Assembly: GCA_964531715.1 (NCBI GenBank)
Contig: CAZHEE010000005.1
Coordinates: forward strand, 1-64,000
Length of the DNA stretch: 64,000 bases
Direction: 5' to 3'
Source of the DNA: UBA1664 sp964531715
GTDB taxonomy: Bacteria > Pseudomonadota > Alphaproteobacteria > Micavibrionales > UBA1664
Shown here piece by piece: positions 7,668-14,511 of the stretch; position 1 is the stretch's first letter, and every line of letters starts with the position of its first letter. Below the pieces are notes generated by a model. The model worked only from the letters and a program-made list of their open reading frames with translations. It had not been told where the DNA came from and ran no database searches. The position numbers were made by a program, and so were the translations under genes.

Positions 7668-9173
7668 ATGACTGACAATAATATTATGAAAGACCTTGTT
7701 GCCTTGTGCAAAAGGCGTGGATTTATTTTTCCTGCTTCCGAAATCTATGGCGGAATTAATGGTTTTTGGGATTATGGTCCGCTCGGCACTGAGCTGAAAA
7801 ATAATATTCGCGATTATTGGTGGAAATCAATGGTCATCACGCCGCCAATCGGACCGGATGGTGAGCCGTTGCAAATTGTCGGGCTGGACAGCGCAATTAT
7901 CCAAAACCCAAGGGCTTGGGAAGCCAGCGGTCATGTCGGTGGCTTTAATGATCCGACTGTTGATTGTAAAGAAACCAAAAGCCGTTATCGCGCTGATCAC
8001 CTCTTTTTGGTTGAGGGTAGTCATGATGGACAATCCATTTTTCTTGCTTTTGATAAGGATACATCGATAGAAGAAGTTGAAAAGCGTGCAAAGAAGCTGA
8101 AAGTTAAAATAGACAGTGATTGGAATAAAAATCCTGCAAATCGTATTACTGACCAAAGTGATACGGGTGCAATCTGGGGGCCTGACGCGCGTAAACTTGG
8201 CACTTTGACTGAGCCGCGGCAGTTTAACATGATGATCTCAACTGGCGGTTTGACCGTGACAGGAGGGGAAGAAACGAAATCTTACTTGCGCCCCGAGACT
8301 TGTGCAGGGCAATTTTTGAACTTTAAAAATATTGTTGATACGTCACGTGTTCGCGTGCCTTTCGGTATTGCCCAAATTGGGAAGATGTTCCGCAATGAAG
8401 TTACACCACGAAATTTTATTTTCAGAACAAGAGAATTTGAAGGTATGGAACTGGAATGGTTCTGCCATGAGGATGATGTGCCGAAATGGTTCGATTTCTG
8501 GTTTGAGCAGCGCAAAAAATGGTGGTCAGATATCGGCATGGATATGAGCAAGGTTAATTTTCTTGAAGTGCCTGATACTGACCGTGCGCATTATTCAAAA
8601 CGCACAATTGATTTTGAATATCGCTTCCCCTTTTCAGGCGATGATTATGATGAGTTGGAAGGTTTAGCGCATCGCGGAAACTACGATTTAACCCAGCATC
8701 AAGAACATTCAGGCGTGAAGCTTGAGTATATTGATCCTGTTACGAATGATCGATACTTGCCGCATGTGATTGAACCTTCGCTTGGTTTAACGCGGGCGCT
8801 GCTTACAATTTTATGCGAAGCTTATACAATCGATGAAAGCCGTCCGTCGGGCGTCTATCTTAATTTTCATCCTAAAATGGCGCCGAAAAAAGCGGCGATT
8901 TTACCTTTGGTGGCCAAGGATGGCATGCCTGAACTCGCAACAAAGCTTTATCTTGAATTAAGGGAGCATTTTCCTGTCGATTTGGATATTAAGCAGAATA
9001 TCGGGAAGCGTTACGCGCGGCAGGATGAAATCGGCACGCCTTATTGCTTTACAATAGATGGGGACACGCTTCAGGATCAGACAGTGACAGTTCGCGAGCG
9101 CAATACGATGGCGCAAGAACGCATCGGTATGGATAAAGTGCTTGATTATCTTAAAGAGAAATTAAGTATTTAG
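7668..9173 (+). CDS. glyQS: Glycine--tRNA ligase, single-chain dimeric type
   Basis: A class II aminoacyl-tRNA synthetase charging tRNA-Gly. At 501 residues it is the one-chain alpha2 type: RRGFIFPASEIYGGINGFWDYGPLG at the N-terminus, the glycine-site region YLRPETCAGQFLNFKNI, motif 2 (FRNEVTPRNFIFRTREFE), motif 3 (HVIEPSLGLTRALL) and a C-terminal anticodon-binding domain ending in VTVRERNTMAQERI. Most alphaproteobacteria instead use separate GlyQ and GlyS chains, so the presence of this type is notable. The gene ends 3 bases before the convergent RHH gene. Confidence 0.95.
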   Translation: MTDNNIMKDLVALCKRRGFIFPASEIYGGINGFWDYGPLGTELKNNIRDYWWKSMVITPPIGPDGEPLQIVGLDSAIIQNPRAWEASGHVGGFNDPTVDCKETKSRYRADHLFLVEGSHDGQSIFLAFDKDTSIEEVEKRAKKLKVKIDSDWNKNPANRITDQSDTGAIWGPDARKLGTLTEPRQFNMMISTGGLTVTGGEETKSYLRPETCAGQFLNFKNIVDTSRVRVPFGIAQIGKMFRNEVTPRNFIFRTREFEGMELEWFCHEDDVPKWFDFWFEQRKKWWSDIGMDMSKVNFLEVPDTDRAHYSKRTIDFEYRFPFSGDDYDELEGLAHRGNYDLTQHQEHSGVKLEYIDPVTNDRYLPHVIEPSLGLTRALLTILCEAYTIDESRPSGVYLNFHPKMAPKKAAILPLVAKDGMPELATKLYLELREHFPVDLDIKQNIGKRYARQDEIGTPYCFTIDGDTLQDQTVTVRERNTMAQERIGMDKVLDYLKEKLSI

Positions 9174-9176
9174 TTC

Positions 9177-9533
9177 TCACGCTATAACTGCATTTTGTCT
9201 GTAAACTTTATCAACGTCATAAGCGGGTGCAGTGCGCTCTGACAAACGCGCAACCATGTTGTGAAAACCACCGTGCCCTGCCTTTTTATGACCCTCTTCG
9301 GTTGCCGCGACCTTGTAATAGAGCATGATGAAAATGCGCATCGCGGCTGTCAGCGTGATATTGGATGATTTCTGTTGCGCAATGATGCTGCAAATATCGT
9401 GAATCGTACAATGCTCTCTATCCGCAATTTCTTTTAAAGCCGTCCACATTTGCCCTTCTAAACGAATGGATGTTCGCTTTCCGTTGACTGTAATGTTACG
9501 GCTTATTAATGCCGTTTTAAGGCTATTTGACAT
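9177..9533 (-). CDS. Ribbon-helix-helix domain protein (RHH_4 type)
   Basis: The 118 residues contain a ribbon-helix-helix-like DNA-binding region (about 12-75): SRNITVNGKRTSIRLEGQMW followed by helices with ALKEIADREHCTIHDICSII. This matches the RHH_4 family of small proteins common in alphaproteobacteria. Such domains bind operators as dimers, and the target is unknown. The start is supported by GGGGAGT 10 bases upstream of the ATG. A possible promoter (TTGGTT, 16 bases, TATACT) lies upstream on the minus strand around 9590-9620. Confidence 0.8.
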   Translation of the reverse strand: MSNSLKTALISRNITVNGKRTSIRLEGQMWTALKEIADREHCTIHDICSIIAQQKSSNITLTAAMRIFIMLYYKVAATEEGHKKAGHGGFHNMVARLSERTAPAYDVDKVYRQNAVIA

Positions 9534-9634
9534 GATATTTTACTCCCCATGAAAATATGTATTAAAAACTTAATACAACCTAAGGTAGTATATATGTATG
9601 ATGTATGCAACCAAAAAGTTTGTATTTTATATTA

Positions 9635-9892
9635 TTATGTTGTTGATAACTGCATTGAAATGGCATGAAGCCCTTCATGATAAAGCGGCGCGATTACATT
9701 GTTTATCATCTGATGTTGCTCAATACGCGACAGACCATCAAATTTTTTGGAACGAACAGTAATCGTAAAATGGCTATCCCCAGATTGCGGTGAGCCTGCA
9801 TGACTTGCATGGAGATGGCTTTCATTAATAACCTCAACATTCTCCGCGCCGAAAGTTTTTTCCAATATGTCTTTAAGCTTTACCTCAATCAT
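9635..9892 (-). CDS. bolA: BolA family protein
   Basis: An 85-residue BolA-like protein. BolA proteins pair with monothiol glutaredoxins through a bound iron-sulfur cluster and can act in iron or envelope regulation. Visible family features are the KLKDILEKTFGAENVEVINES strand-helix start, a conserved His in SHFTITVRSKKFDGLSRIEQH, and the HQMINNVIAPLYHEGLHAIS helix that ends the fold. It is divergent from the J-domain gene, a pairing common in alphaproteobacteria. The intergenic space is only 15 bases. Confidence 0.92.
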   Translation of the reverse strand: MIEVKLKDILEKTFGAENVEVINESHLHASHAGSPQSGDSHFTITVRSKKFDGLSRIEQHQMINNVIAPLYHEGLHAISMQLSTT

Positions 9893-9907
9893 TCTATAAT
9901 TATAGAA

Positions 9908-10516
9908 ATGAAACGCGTAAAACTCAAAGAGAAATCACCCGAATTCGATGAAAATCGAAAAAAGGCACAGATACATCATTGCGATATTGCAGGCTGCACC
10001 GGGGCAGGGGAGTATCGCGCGCCGAAAGACCGTACATTGAGTGAATATTATCGTTTCTGTAAAGCTCATGTGACAGATTATAACCGTGCATGGAATTACT
10101 TTGACGGGATGAGCGATGCGGATATGCAACGCCATCTCTACGAATCACTTTTTGGTCACCGTCCGACATGGAAATTTACGGGTCATATTGATTTAGAAGA
10201 AGAGTTGCTTAGAAAAGCCTCAGGCTTACACGGCGATTTTGACGGACAATCCAAAAAAGAAAAACAACGGGAGCAGGAACGCGCCCGCAAAATTGATGAT
10301 CAAACGCCTGAAGGCGAAGCGCTAGAGATTATGGATCTTGCCCCACCTATTACCCTCGATGAAATCAAGGCTAAATATAAGGAATTGGCAAAACAATACC
10401 ACCCTGACCGCAATCGTGATGACCCCGAGGCCGAGGAAAAGCTGAAAGATATTAATATGGCTTATACCGTTTTGCGCCTCGCCTATCAAAAATATGAGTC
10501 AATCAAGGTTGAGTAA
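9908..10516 (+). CDS. J-domain (DnaJ-like) co-chaperone
   Basis: A 202-residue protein with a C-terminal J domain (about 139-200) that stimulates DnaK-type ATPases. The invariant HPD is in LAKQYHPDRNRDD, followed by KLKDINMAYTVL. The N-terminal half carries a conserved region with HHCDIAGCTGAGEYRAP and a CKAH motif, which suggests a small metal site. The open frame extends to 9800, but the ATG at 9908 starts the conserved part and keeps the gene clear of the divergent bolA start. The bolA plus J-protein neighbourhood is typical of alphaproteobacteria. Partner substrates are unknown. Confidence 0.9.
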   Translation: MKRVKLKEKSPEFDENRKKAQIHHCDIAGCTGAGEYRAPKDRTLSEYYRFCKAHVTDYNRAWNYFDGMSDADMQRHLYESLFGHRPTWKFTGHIDLEEELLRKASGLHGDFDGQSKKEKQREQERARKIDDQTPEGEALEIMDLAPPITLDEIKAKYKELAKQYHPDRNRDDPEAEEKLKDINMAYTVLRLAYQKYESIKVE

Positions 10517-10696
10517 GAGAATACTGAATTTGTGCGTGTTGTAGGGCAAAGGATTTTAAGCAGGTTCCTGAGCCTCAGAATCCATAAATAACCTATTATT
10601 TTTACACGGAGGTTCGGAGAAGAGGAGTGAATATAAAAAACTCCCAACCTCCGATACTCCGTGTAAACTCATTCTTGGATTGCAGGAACAAGTCCT

Positions 10697-10802
10697 GCAA
10701 TGACGAATTACAAAAATAAGGTTCCCCCGCGTTAGCGAGGGTCTAGTTTTGTGTGGATCCCCGCTCGGGGGCGGGGATGACAAGACGGGATAGCGGGGAT
10801 AA
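10697..10802. repeat. Dispersed GGATCCCCGC repeat, copy A
   Basis: Starts with GCAATGACGAATTA and contains GTTCCCCCGCGTTAGCGAGG and GGATCCCCGCTCGGGG followed by GCGGGGATGACAAGA. It matches copy B at 10910-11018 over almost its whole length. A partial member forms the end of the COQ10-like gene at 19746-19776. Confidence 0.85.
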
Positions 10803-10835
10803 CTTAAAGAATTCTTTTACGGTAAAGAAGGAAAA

Positions 10836-10866
10836 ACTCTGTGTTCTCTGCGTTCTCTGCGGTTAA
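10836..10866. repeat. CTCTG-rich dispersed repeat (CAGAG family)
   Basis: The sequence ACTCTGTGTTCTCTGCGTTC continuing to CTCTGCGGTTAAA is one member of a family also at 18915-18942, 19283-19313, 51981-52015 and 58534-58566, in both orientations and always intergenic. Confidence 0.8.
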
Positions 10867-10909
10867 ATAATTCACCACTGAAGGCACGGAATAAGCATAA
10901 AAAAATATT

Positions 10910-11018
10910 GCAATGACGAATTATAAAAAATAACGTTCCCCCGCCTTGAGCGGGGGTCTAGTTTTGTTTGGATCCCCGCTCGGGGGGCGGGGATGACAAG
11001 ATGGGATAGCGGGGATAA
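10910..11018. repeat. Dispersed GGATCCCCGC repeat, copy B
   Basis: A near-copy of the 10697-10802 element in the same orientation, 213 bases downstream of it. Differences are single bases in the loop segments, for example CGCCTTGAGCGGGGG in place of CGCGTTAGCGAGGG, which keep the internal pairing. Confidence 0.85.
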
Positions 11019-11163
11019 TGAAGTGGAAAGGCAAGAATGCTCAAGTATCAACATATCTACTCTCGATTTTCGCGTTGCAACATGTCTGTCCTCTTTATCT
11101 TCATCTCAAAATCATCTAAAACCATTGCAGAGTTTAAAAGGGCTTTGAAAGGGCTTGAGGACG

Positions 11164-12168
11164 ATGGCTGCAAAACAGAAAAAGCAGGATAAATCAAACA
11201 CGCTTGATAAACCGACAATTGAAGAGATGAAAGAGCTCTATCGCGATATGGTTCTCATTCGCCGTTTTGAGGAAAAGGCGGGGCAGCTCTATGGTATGGG
11301 GCTTATCGGCGGTTTTTGTCACCTCTATATAGGGCAAGAAGCGGTCGTCACAGGGATTCAGTCTATGCAGGAGCCTCAGGACACGGTTATCACAACCTAT
11401 CGTGACCATGCGCATATGCTGGCTTGTGATATGGATCCAAAGGGCATTATGGCCGAATTAACAGGCCGTGAAGGTGGATTTTCACGCGGGAAAGGCGGCT
11501 CTATGCATATGTTTAGCCGTGACAAGAATTTTTATGGCGGTCACGGGATTGTGGGCGCATCAACGGCTCTAGGAACAGGTTTGGCTTTCACGCATAAATA
11601 TAAGGAAGATGGCGGCGTTTGTGTGGCCTATATGGGGGATGGTTCCGCCAATCAGGGGCAGGTTTATGAGTGTTTTAATATGGCGAAGCTGTGGAACTTG
11701 CCTGTACTTTATGTGATTGAAAATAATCAATACGGGATGGGAACGTCAACGGCACGTCACGCGGCGGGCGGTCTCTACCGCCGTGGCGAGGGCTTTGACA
11801 TTCCCGGAGAGCAGATTGACGGGCAGGATGTTTTCAAAGTTCGTGAGGCGGCGCATCAGGCACTCGATTATGTGCGCTCGGGCAATGATCCTTATATTTT
11901 GGAGGTCATGACCTATCGCTATCGTGGGCATTCCATGTCCGACCCTGCCAAATATCGCACAAAGGAAGAGGTTGAAGATTATAAAACTTCAAAAGACCCG
12001 ATTAATCGCTTGAAGGCCGTTATGTTTGATGATGGGGTGAGTGAGGATGATTTGAAAGATATTGATAAGGATATCAAAGCGATTATCAAGGAAACAGAAG
12101 AATTTGCAAAAACATCGCCTGAACCGGAACCGCAGGAACTCTGGACCGATGTCATGGTGGAGGTCTAA
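11164..12168 (+). CDS. pdhA: Pyruvate dehydrogenase E1 alpha subunit
   Basis: E1 alpha binds thiamine diphosphate and, with E1 beta, decarboxylates pyruvate and loads the lipoyl arm of E2. The TPP-binding motif GDGSANQGQVYECFNMA ending at ENNQYG is clear, as are RFEEKAGQLYGMGLIGGFCH, HGIVGAS, and the phosphorylation-loop-like YRYRGHSMSDPAKYRT. Length is 334 residues, normal for the class. The ATG at 11164 has GAGG 6 bases upstream. The frame could start at a TTG at 11155, which is less likely. It heads the pdhA-pdhB-pdhC-lpd cluster but is separated from pdhB by a GIY-YIG element. Confidence 0.96.
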   Translation: MAAKQKKQDKSNTLDKPTIEEMKELYRDMVLIRRFEEKAGQLYGMGLIGGFCHLYIGQEAVVTGIQSMQEPQDTVITTYRDHAHMLACDMDPKGIMAELTGREGGFSRGKGGSMHMFSRDKNFYGGHGIVGASTALGTGLAFTHKYKEDGGVCVAYMGDGSANQGQVYECFNMAKLWNLPVLYVIENNQYGMGTSTARHAAGGLYRRGEGFDIPGEQIDGQDVFKVREAAHQALDYVRSGNDPYILEVMTYRYRGHSMSDPAKYRTKEEVEDYKTSKDPINRLKAVMFDDGVSEDDLKDIDKDIKAIIKETEEFAKTSPEPEPQELWTDVMVEV

Positions 12169-12174
12169 AGAATT

Positions 12175-12552
12175 GTCATTGCGAGGACTGACAGGACGAA
12201 GCAATCCATAGGATGACAGCTTAACAATGAAACAGCATGCAGTTTATATGATGGCAAACAAAAAATTTGGAACAATTTATACAGGTGTCACAAGCAATTT
12301 AGTCAAAAGAATTTATGAACATAAGAATGAAGTGACAAAAGGGTTTACATCGCAGCATAACTGTAAAATTTTGATTTATTATGAATTATTCGGGCAAATG
12401 TATGATGCGATTACGAGAGAAAAACAAATAAAAGGTGGGTCGCGAAAGAAGAAAATAAAGTTGATTGAAGTAATGAATGCAGAATGGAGAGATTTATACT
12501 GTGATATTGTTTAACGTATGGATTGCTTCGTCGCTTCGCTTCTCGCAATGAC
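12175..12552 (+). mobile_element. GIY-YIG nuclease element with inverted repeats, copy 1
   Basis: A 378-bp unit bounded by about 36-bp imperfect inverted repeats. The left end begins GTCATTGCGAGGACTGACAG and ends GACGAAGCAATCCATA. The right end is TATGGATTGCTTCGTC leading to CTTCTCGCAATGAC. The only gene inside is a 95-residue GIY-YIG nuclease. An identical unit lies at 15830-16207, and gene-less versions with the same ends occur at 19816-19891 and 30311-30401. No target-site duplication is obvious. It separates pdhA from pdhB by 411 bases. Confidence 0.8.
12227..12514 (+). CDS. GIY-YIG domain nuclease, copy 1
   Basis: A 95-residue single-domain GIY-YIG protein of the UPF0213/YhbQ-like size class. 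The motif appears as VYMMANKKFGTIYTGVTSNL (residues 5-24, GTIYTG for GIY and YTG for YIG) with the catalytic Arg at KRIYEHK and the Glu in the REKQIKGGSRKKKI helix. GIY-YIG domains cut DNA through one metal ion. The gene is AT-rich compared with pdh genes and is identical to the copy at 15882-16169. It occupies the space between the two inverted repeats, so it is probably the element's own endonuclease. Whether it drives movement is inference. Confidence 0.88.
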   Translation: MKQHAVYMMANKKFGTIYTGVTSNLVKRIYEHKNEVTKGFTSQHNCKILIYYELFGQMYDAITREKQIKGGSRKKKIKLIEVMNAEWRDLYCDIV

Positions 12553-12579
12553 GGAAAAATTAAAAATGAGAAAACATAA

Positions 12580-14061
12580 ATGCCGATAGAAATATTAATG
12601 CCGGCCTTGTCGCCGACAATGACAGAGGGAAAACTCGCCAAGTGGCTGAAATCCGAAGGGGATGAGGTTCAAGCAGGCGATGTGTTGGCCGAGATTGAAA
12701 CGGATAAGGCCACGATGGAGGTCGAGGCGGTTGATGAAGGCACGCTTGGAAAAATTCTTATTCAAGGCGGAACGGACGGCGTTGCCGTTAATTCGCCTAT
12801 CGCGATTTTATTCGAAGAGGGAGAGAGTGCGGAGAATATTGTCATTCCGACCGAAGGCAAAGCCGTAGCGGAGGAATCTAAAAAACAAGAAGATCCCTCG
12901 ACTGCGCTCGGGATGACAACTAAGGAAGAAGCTGCTTCCCCTAAAATTGAAACTATTCAGCCAACCAGCCAATCAGCCAATCAGCCAACAGGCGAAGACA
13001 TTGACAACCGCGATATCCTCTATGCCCAAGGCGAGATCATCGCACCGCCAAAATTTGATGAAAATGTTTTTATGGATACGGCAGAAGAAATCACAGTTCG
13101 CGAGGCGCTCAACCGTGCGATGAGTGAAGAAATGCGCGCCGATGAGATGGTCTATATCATGGGTGAGGAGGTTGCGGAATATAACGGCGCCTATAAGGTC
13201 ACGCAAGGTATGCTCGATGAATTTGGGCCAAAGCGCGTGATTGACACACCGATTACTGAACATGGTTTTGCCGGGCTTGCCGTTGGCTCGGCCTTTACGG
13301 GTTGCAAGCCGATTGTTGAATTTATGACGATGAATTTCTCCATGCAGGCGATCGACCACATTATTAACTCTGCCGCGAAAACCCTGTATATGGCGGGGGG
13401 GCAGCTCGGTTGCCCGATTGTTTTCAGAGGTCCGAACGGCGCGGCGGCACGTGTTGGTGCACAACACTCACAATGTTATGCCTCATGGTACGGTCATATT
13501 CCGGGCTTAAAGGTTGTTAGCCCTTGGTCTGCGGCGGATGCTTATGGCTTGATGAAGGCCGCCATTCGTGACCCCAACCCGGTAATTGTGCTTGAAAATG
13601 AAATTATGTATGGGCAATCCTTTCAATGCCCCACTGATAAGGATTATGTTGTGCCGATTGGTCGTGCGAAGATTGAGCGCGAAGGCAGTGATGTGACACT
13701 TGTTGCGCTCTCGATTATGGTTGGTAAAGCCATGGACGCCGCTGAGAAACTGGCGGAGCAGGGGATTGATGCCGAAGTGATTAATTTGAGGACTGTACGC
13801 CCATTAGACCGTTATACGATTTTGGAATCAGTCAAGAAAACGAACCGTATTGTGTCATGTGAGGAAGGCTGGCCATTTGCGGGTATTGGCTCTGAAATCG
13901 CGGCACTTGTGGGTGAGCACGCGTTTGATTATCTCGATGCCCCGCTAGAGCGTGTGCATGCGAAGGATGTGCCGCTACCATACGCCAGTAACCTTGAAAA
14001 ACTGGCCTTACCGCAAGTGGATGATATCATCGCTGCTGCTAAAACAGTGTGTTACAAATAA
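12580..14061 (+). CDS. pdhB: Pyruvate dehydrogenase E1 beta subunit with N-terminal lipoyl domain
   Basis: E1 beta completes the pyruvate decarboxylase of the PDH complex. As in many alphaproteobacteria it carries an N-terminal lipoyl domain (residues 1-80, lipoylated Lys43 in ETDKATMEVEAVD), then a flexible linker (85-160) and the E1 beta domain (about 165-493, with MGEEVAEYNGAYKVTQGM and DTPITEHGFAGLAVG). The linker contains DPSTALGMT, encoded by an inserted palindromic-repeat fragment at 12892-12918. The first roughly 190 bases are nearly identical to those of pdhC, which suggests gene conversion. A strong terminator follows. Confidence 0.96.
   Translation: MPIEILMPALSPTMTEGKLAKWLKSEGDEVQAGDVLAEIETDKATMEVEAVDEGTLGKILIQGGTDGVAVNSPIAILFEEGESAENIVIPTEGKAVAEESKKQEDPSTALGMTTKEEAASPKIETIQPTSQSANQPTGEDIDNRDILYAQGEIIAPPKFDENVFMDTAEEITVREALNRAMSEEMRADEMVYIMGEEVAEYNGAYKVTQGMLDEFGPKRVIDTPITEHGFAGLAVGSAFTGCKPIVEFMTMNFSMQAIDHIINSAAKTLYMAGGQLGCPIVFRGPNGAAARVGAQHSQCYASWYGHIPGLKVVSPWSAADAYGLMKAAIRDPNPVIVLENEIMYGQSFQCPTDKDYVVPIGRAKIEREGSDVTLVALSIMVGKAMDAAEKLAEQGIDAEVINLRTVRPLDRYTILESVKKTNRIVSCEEGWPFAGIGSEIAALVGEHAFDYLDAPLERVHAKDVPLPYASNLEKLALPQVDDIIAAAKTVCYK
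12892..12918. repeat. In-frame palindromic repeat fragment in pdhB linker
   Basis: GATCCCTCGACTGCGCTCGG continuing to GATGACA is half of a dispersed palindrome whose full form lies at 48805-48890. It is read in frame as DPSTALGMT in the disordered linker between the lipoyl and E1 domains. The matching fragment in pdhC is at 14821-14847. Confidence 0.85.
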
Positions 14062-14072
14062 CGTCATTGCAA

Positions 14073-14101
14073 AAAAAAAGCCCTCATATGAGGGCTTTTT
14101 T
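14073..14101. terminator. Bidirectional rho-independent terminator after pdhB
   Basis: A perfect palindrome, AAAAAGCCCTCAT paired with ATGAGGGCTTTTT, flanked by an A-run and a T-run. It can end transcription of pdhB from the left and of the small minus-strand gene at 14115-14255 from the right. It implies that pdhC and lpd have a promoter of their own. Confidence 0.88.
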
Positions 14102-14114
14102 GAATAATTTTAAA

Positions 14115-14255
14115 TTAACCATTTGCAGGTGTTTTAGGTCCTTTATAACCACCTGTGCATATCGCTCTTACACCTTCAATACTAGCTGCTTCTCTAATTT
14201 CTGGCGCTTGAGAATTAAGTTGAGCTTTTTGTAATTCTTGTTTTGGGTCACACAT
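14115..14255 (-). CDS. 46-residue protein, antisense within the pdh cluster
   Basis: A short open frame on the minus strand, MCDPKQELQKAQLNSQAPEI at the N-terminus and RAICTGGYKGPKTPANG at the end. AGGA lies 10 bases before the ATG, and the bidirectional terminator at 14073-14101 lies just beyond the stop. The composition is unlike random AT-rich intergenic translation (balanced polar residues, two Cys, no long hydrophobic run). I recognise no family. The function is unknown; a small cytosolic protein is the simplest reading. No start or stop overlaps a neighbour. Confidence 0.6.
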   Translation of the reverse strand: MCDPKQELQKAQLNSQAPEIREAASIEGVRAICTGGYKGPKTPANG

Positions 14256-14511
14256 TTATTTTATCCTAATTTAATTATGAAAGTTATGTAATTATATAAA
14301 CACATAGCTAGCTGAAAAATCAAGAGAAAATTACATTTTTTGTCTATTTTTTGTAACTTTTATAAAGAGCAAGGTTACTATAATATAACTTTATTATTTT
14401 AAAAGTTTCTAAAAATTTACTCACTATTGTGCTATGCGGCATTGAATTAATCTTCCGTTTTTCATGAAATCTGCTACTACTTTGAAAGCAAATTTATTGA
14501 GAAAAACATAA
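14256..14511. promoter_or_regulatory. AT-rich region likely to hold promoters for pdhC and the small antisense gene
   Basis: These 256 bases between the small gene and pdhC are very AT-rich and free of the repeats seen nearby. A TACTATAATATAAC segment near 14378-14391 offers a TATAAT-like -10 for plus-strand transcription, although no well-spaced -35 is evident. The terminator upstream makes a promoter here necessary if pdhC is expressed separately from pdhB. Confidence 0.4.

Larger units (their letters stand above)
10517..11163. repeat. Intergenic repeat cluster upstream of pdhA
   Basis: This 647-base stretch has no supported gene. It holds an inverted repeat with TTACACGGAG at 10602-10611 and CTCCGTGTAA near 10661-10670. 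It also holds two direct copies of a roughly 108-bp element (10697-10802 and 10910-11018) with the core GGATCCCCGCTCGGGG, and a CTCTG-rich repeat at 10836-10866. Short frames inside are products of the repeats. The last 50 bases carry the pdhA ribosome binding site. Confidence 0.8.

Noticed and set aside
10556..11054. Short frames of 60-75 residues upstream of pdhA
   Set aside because: They are translations of the GGATCCCCGC repeats and share no sequence with known proteins.
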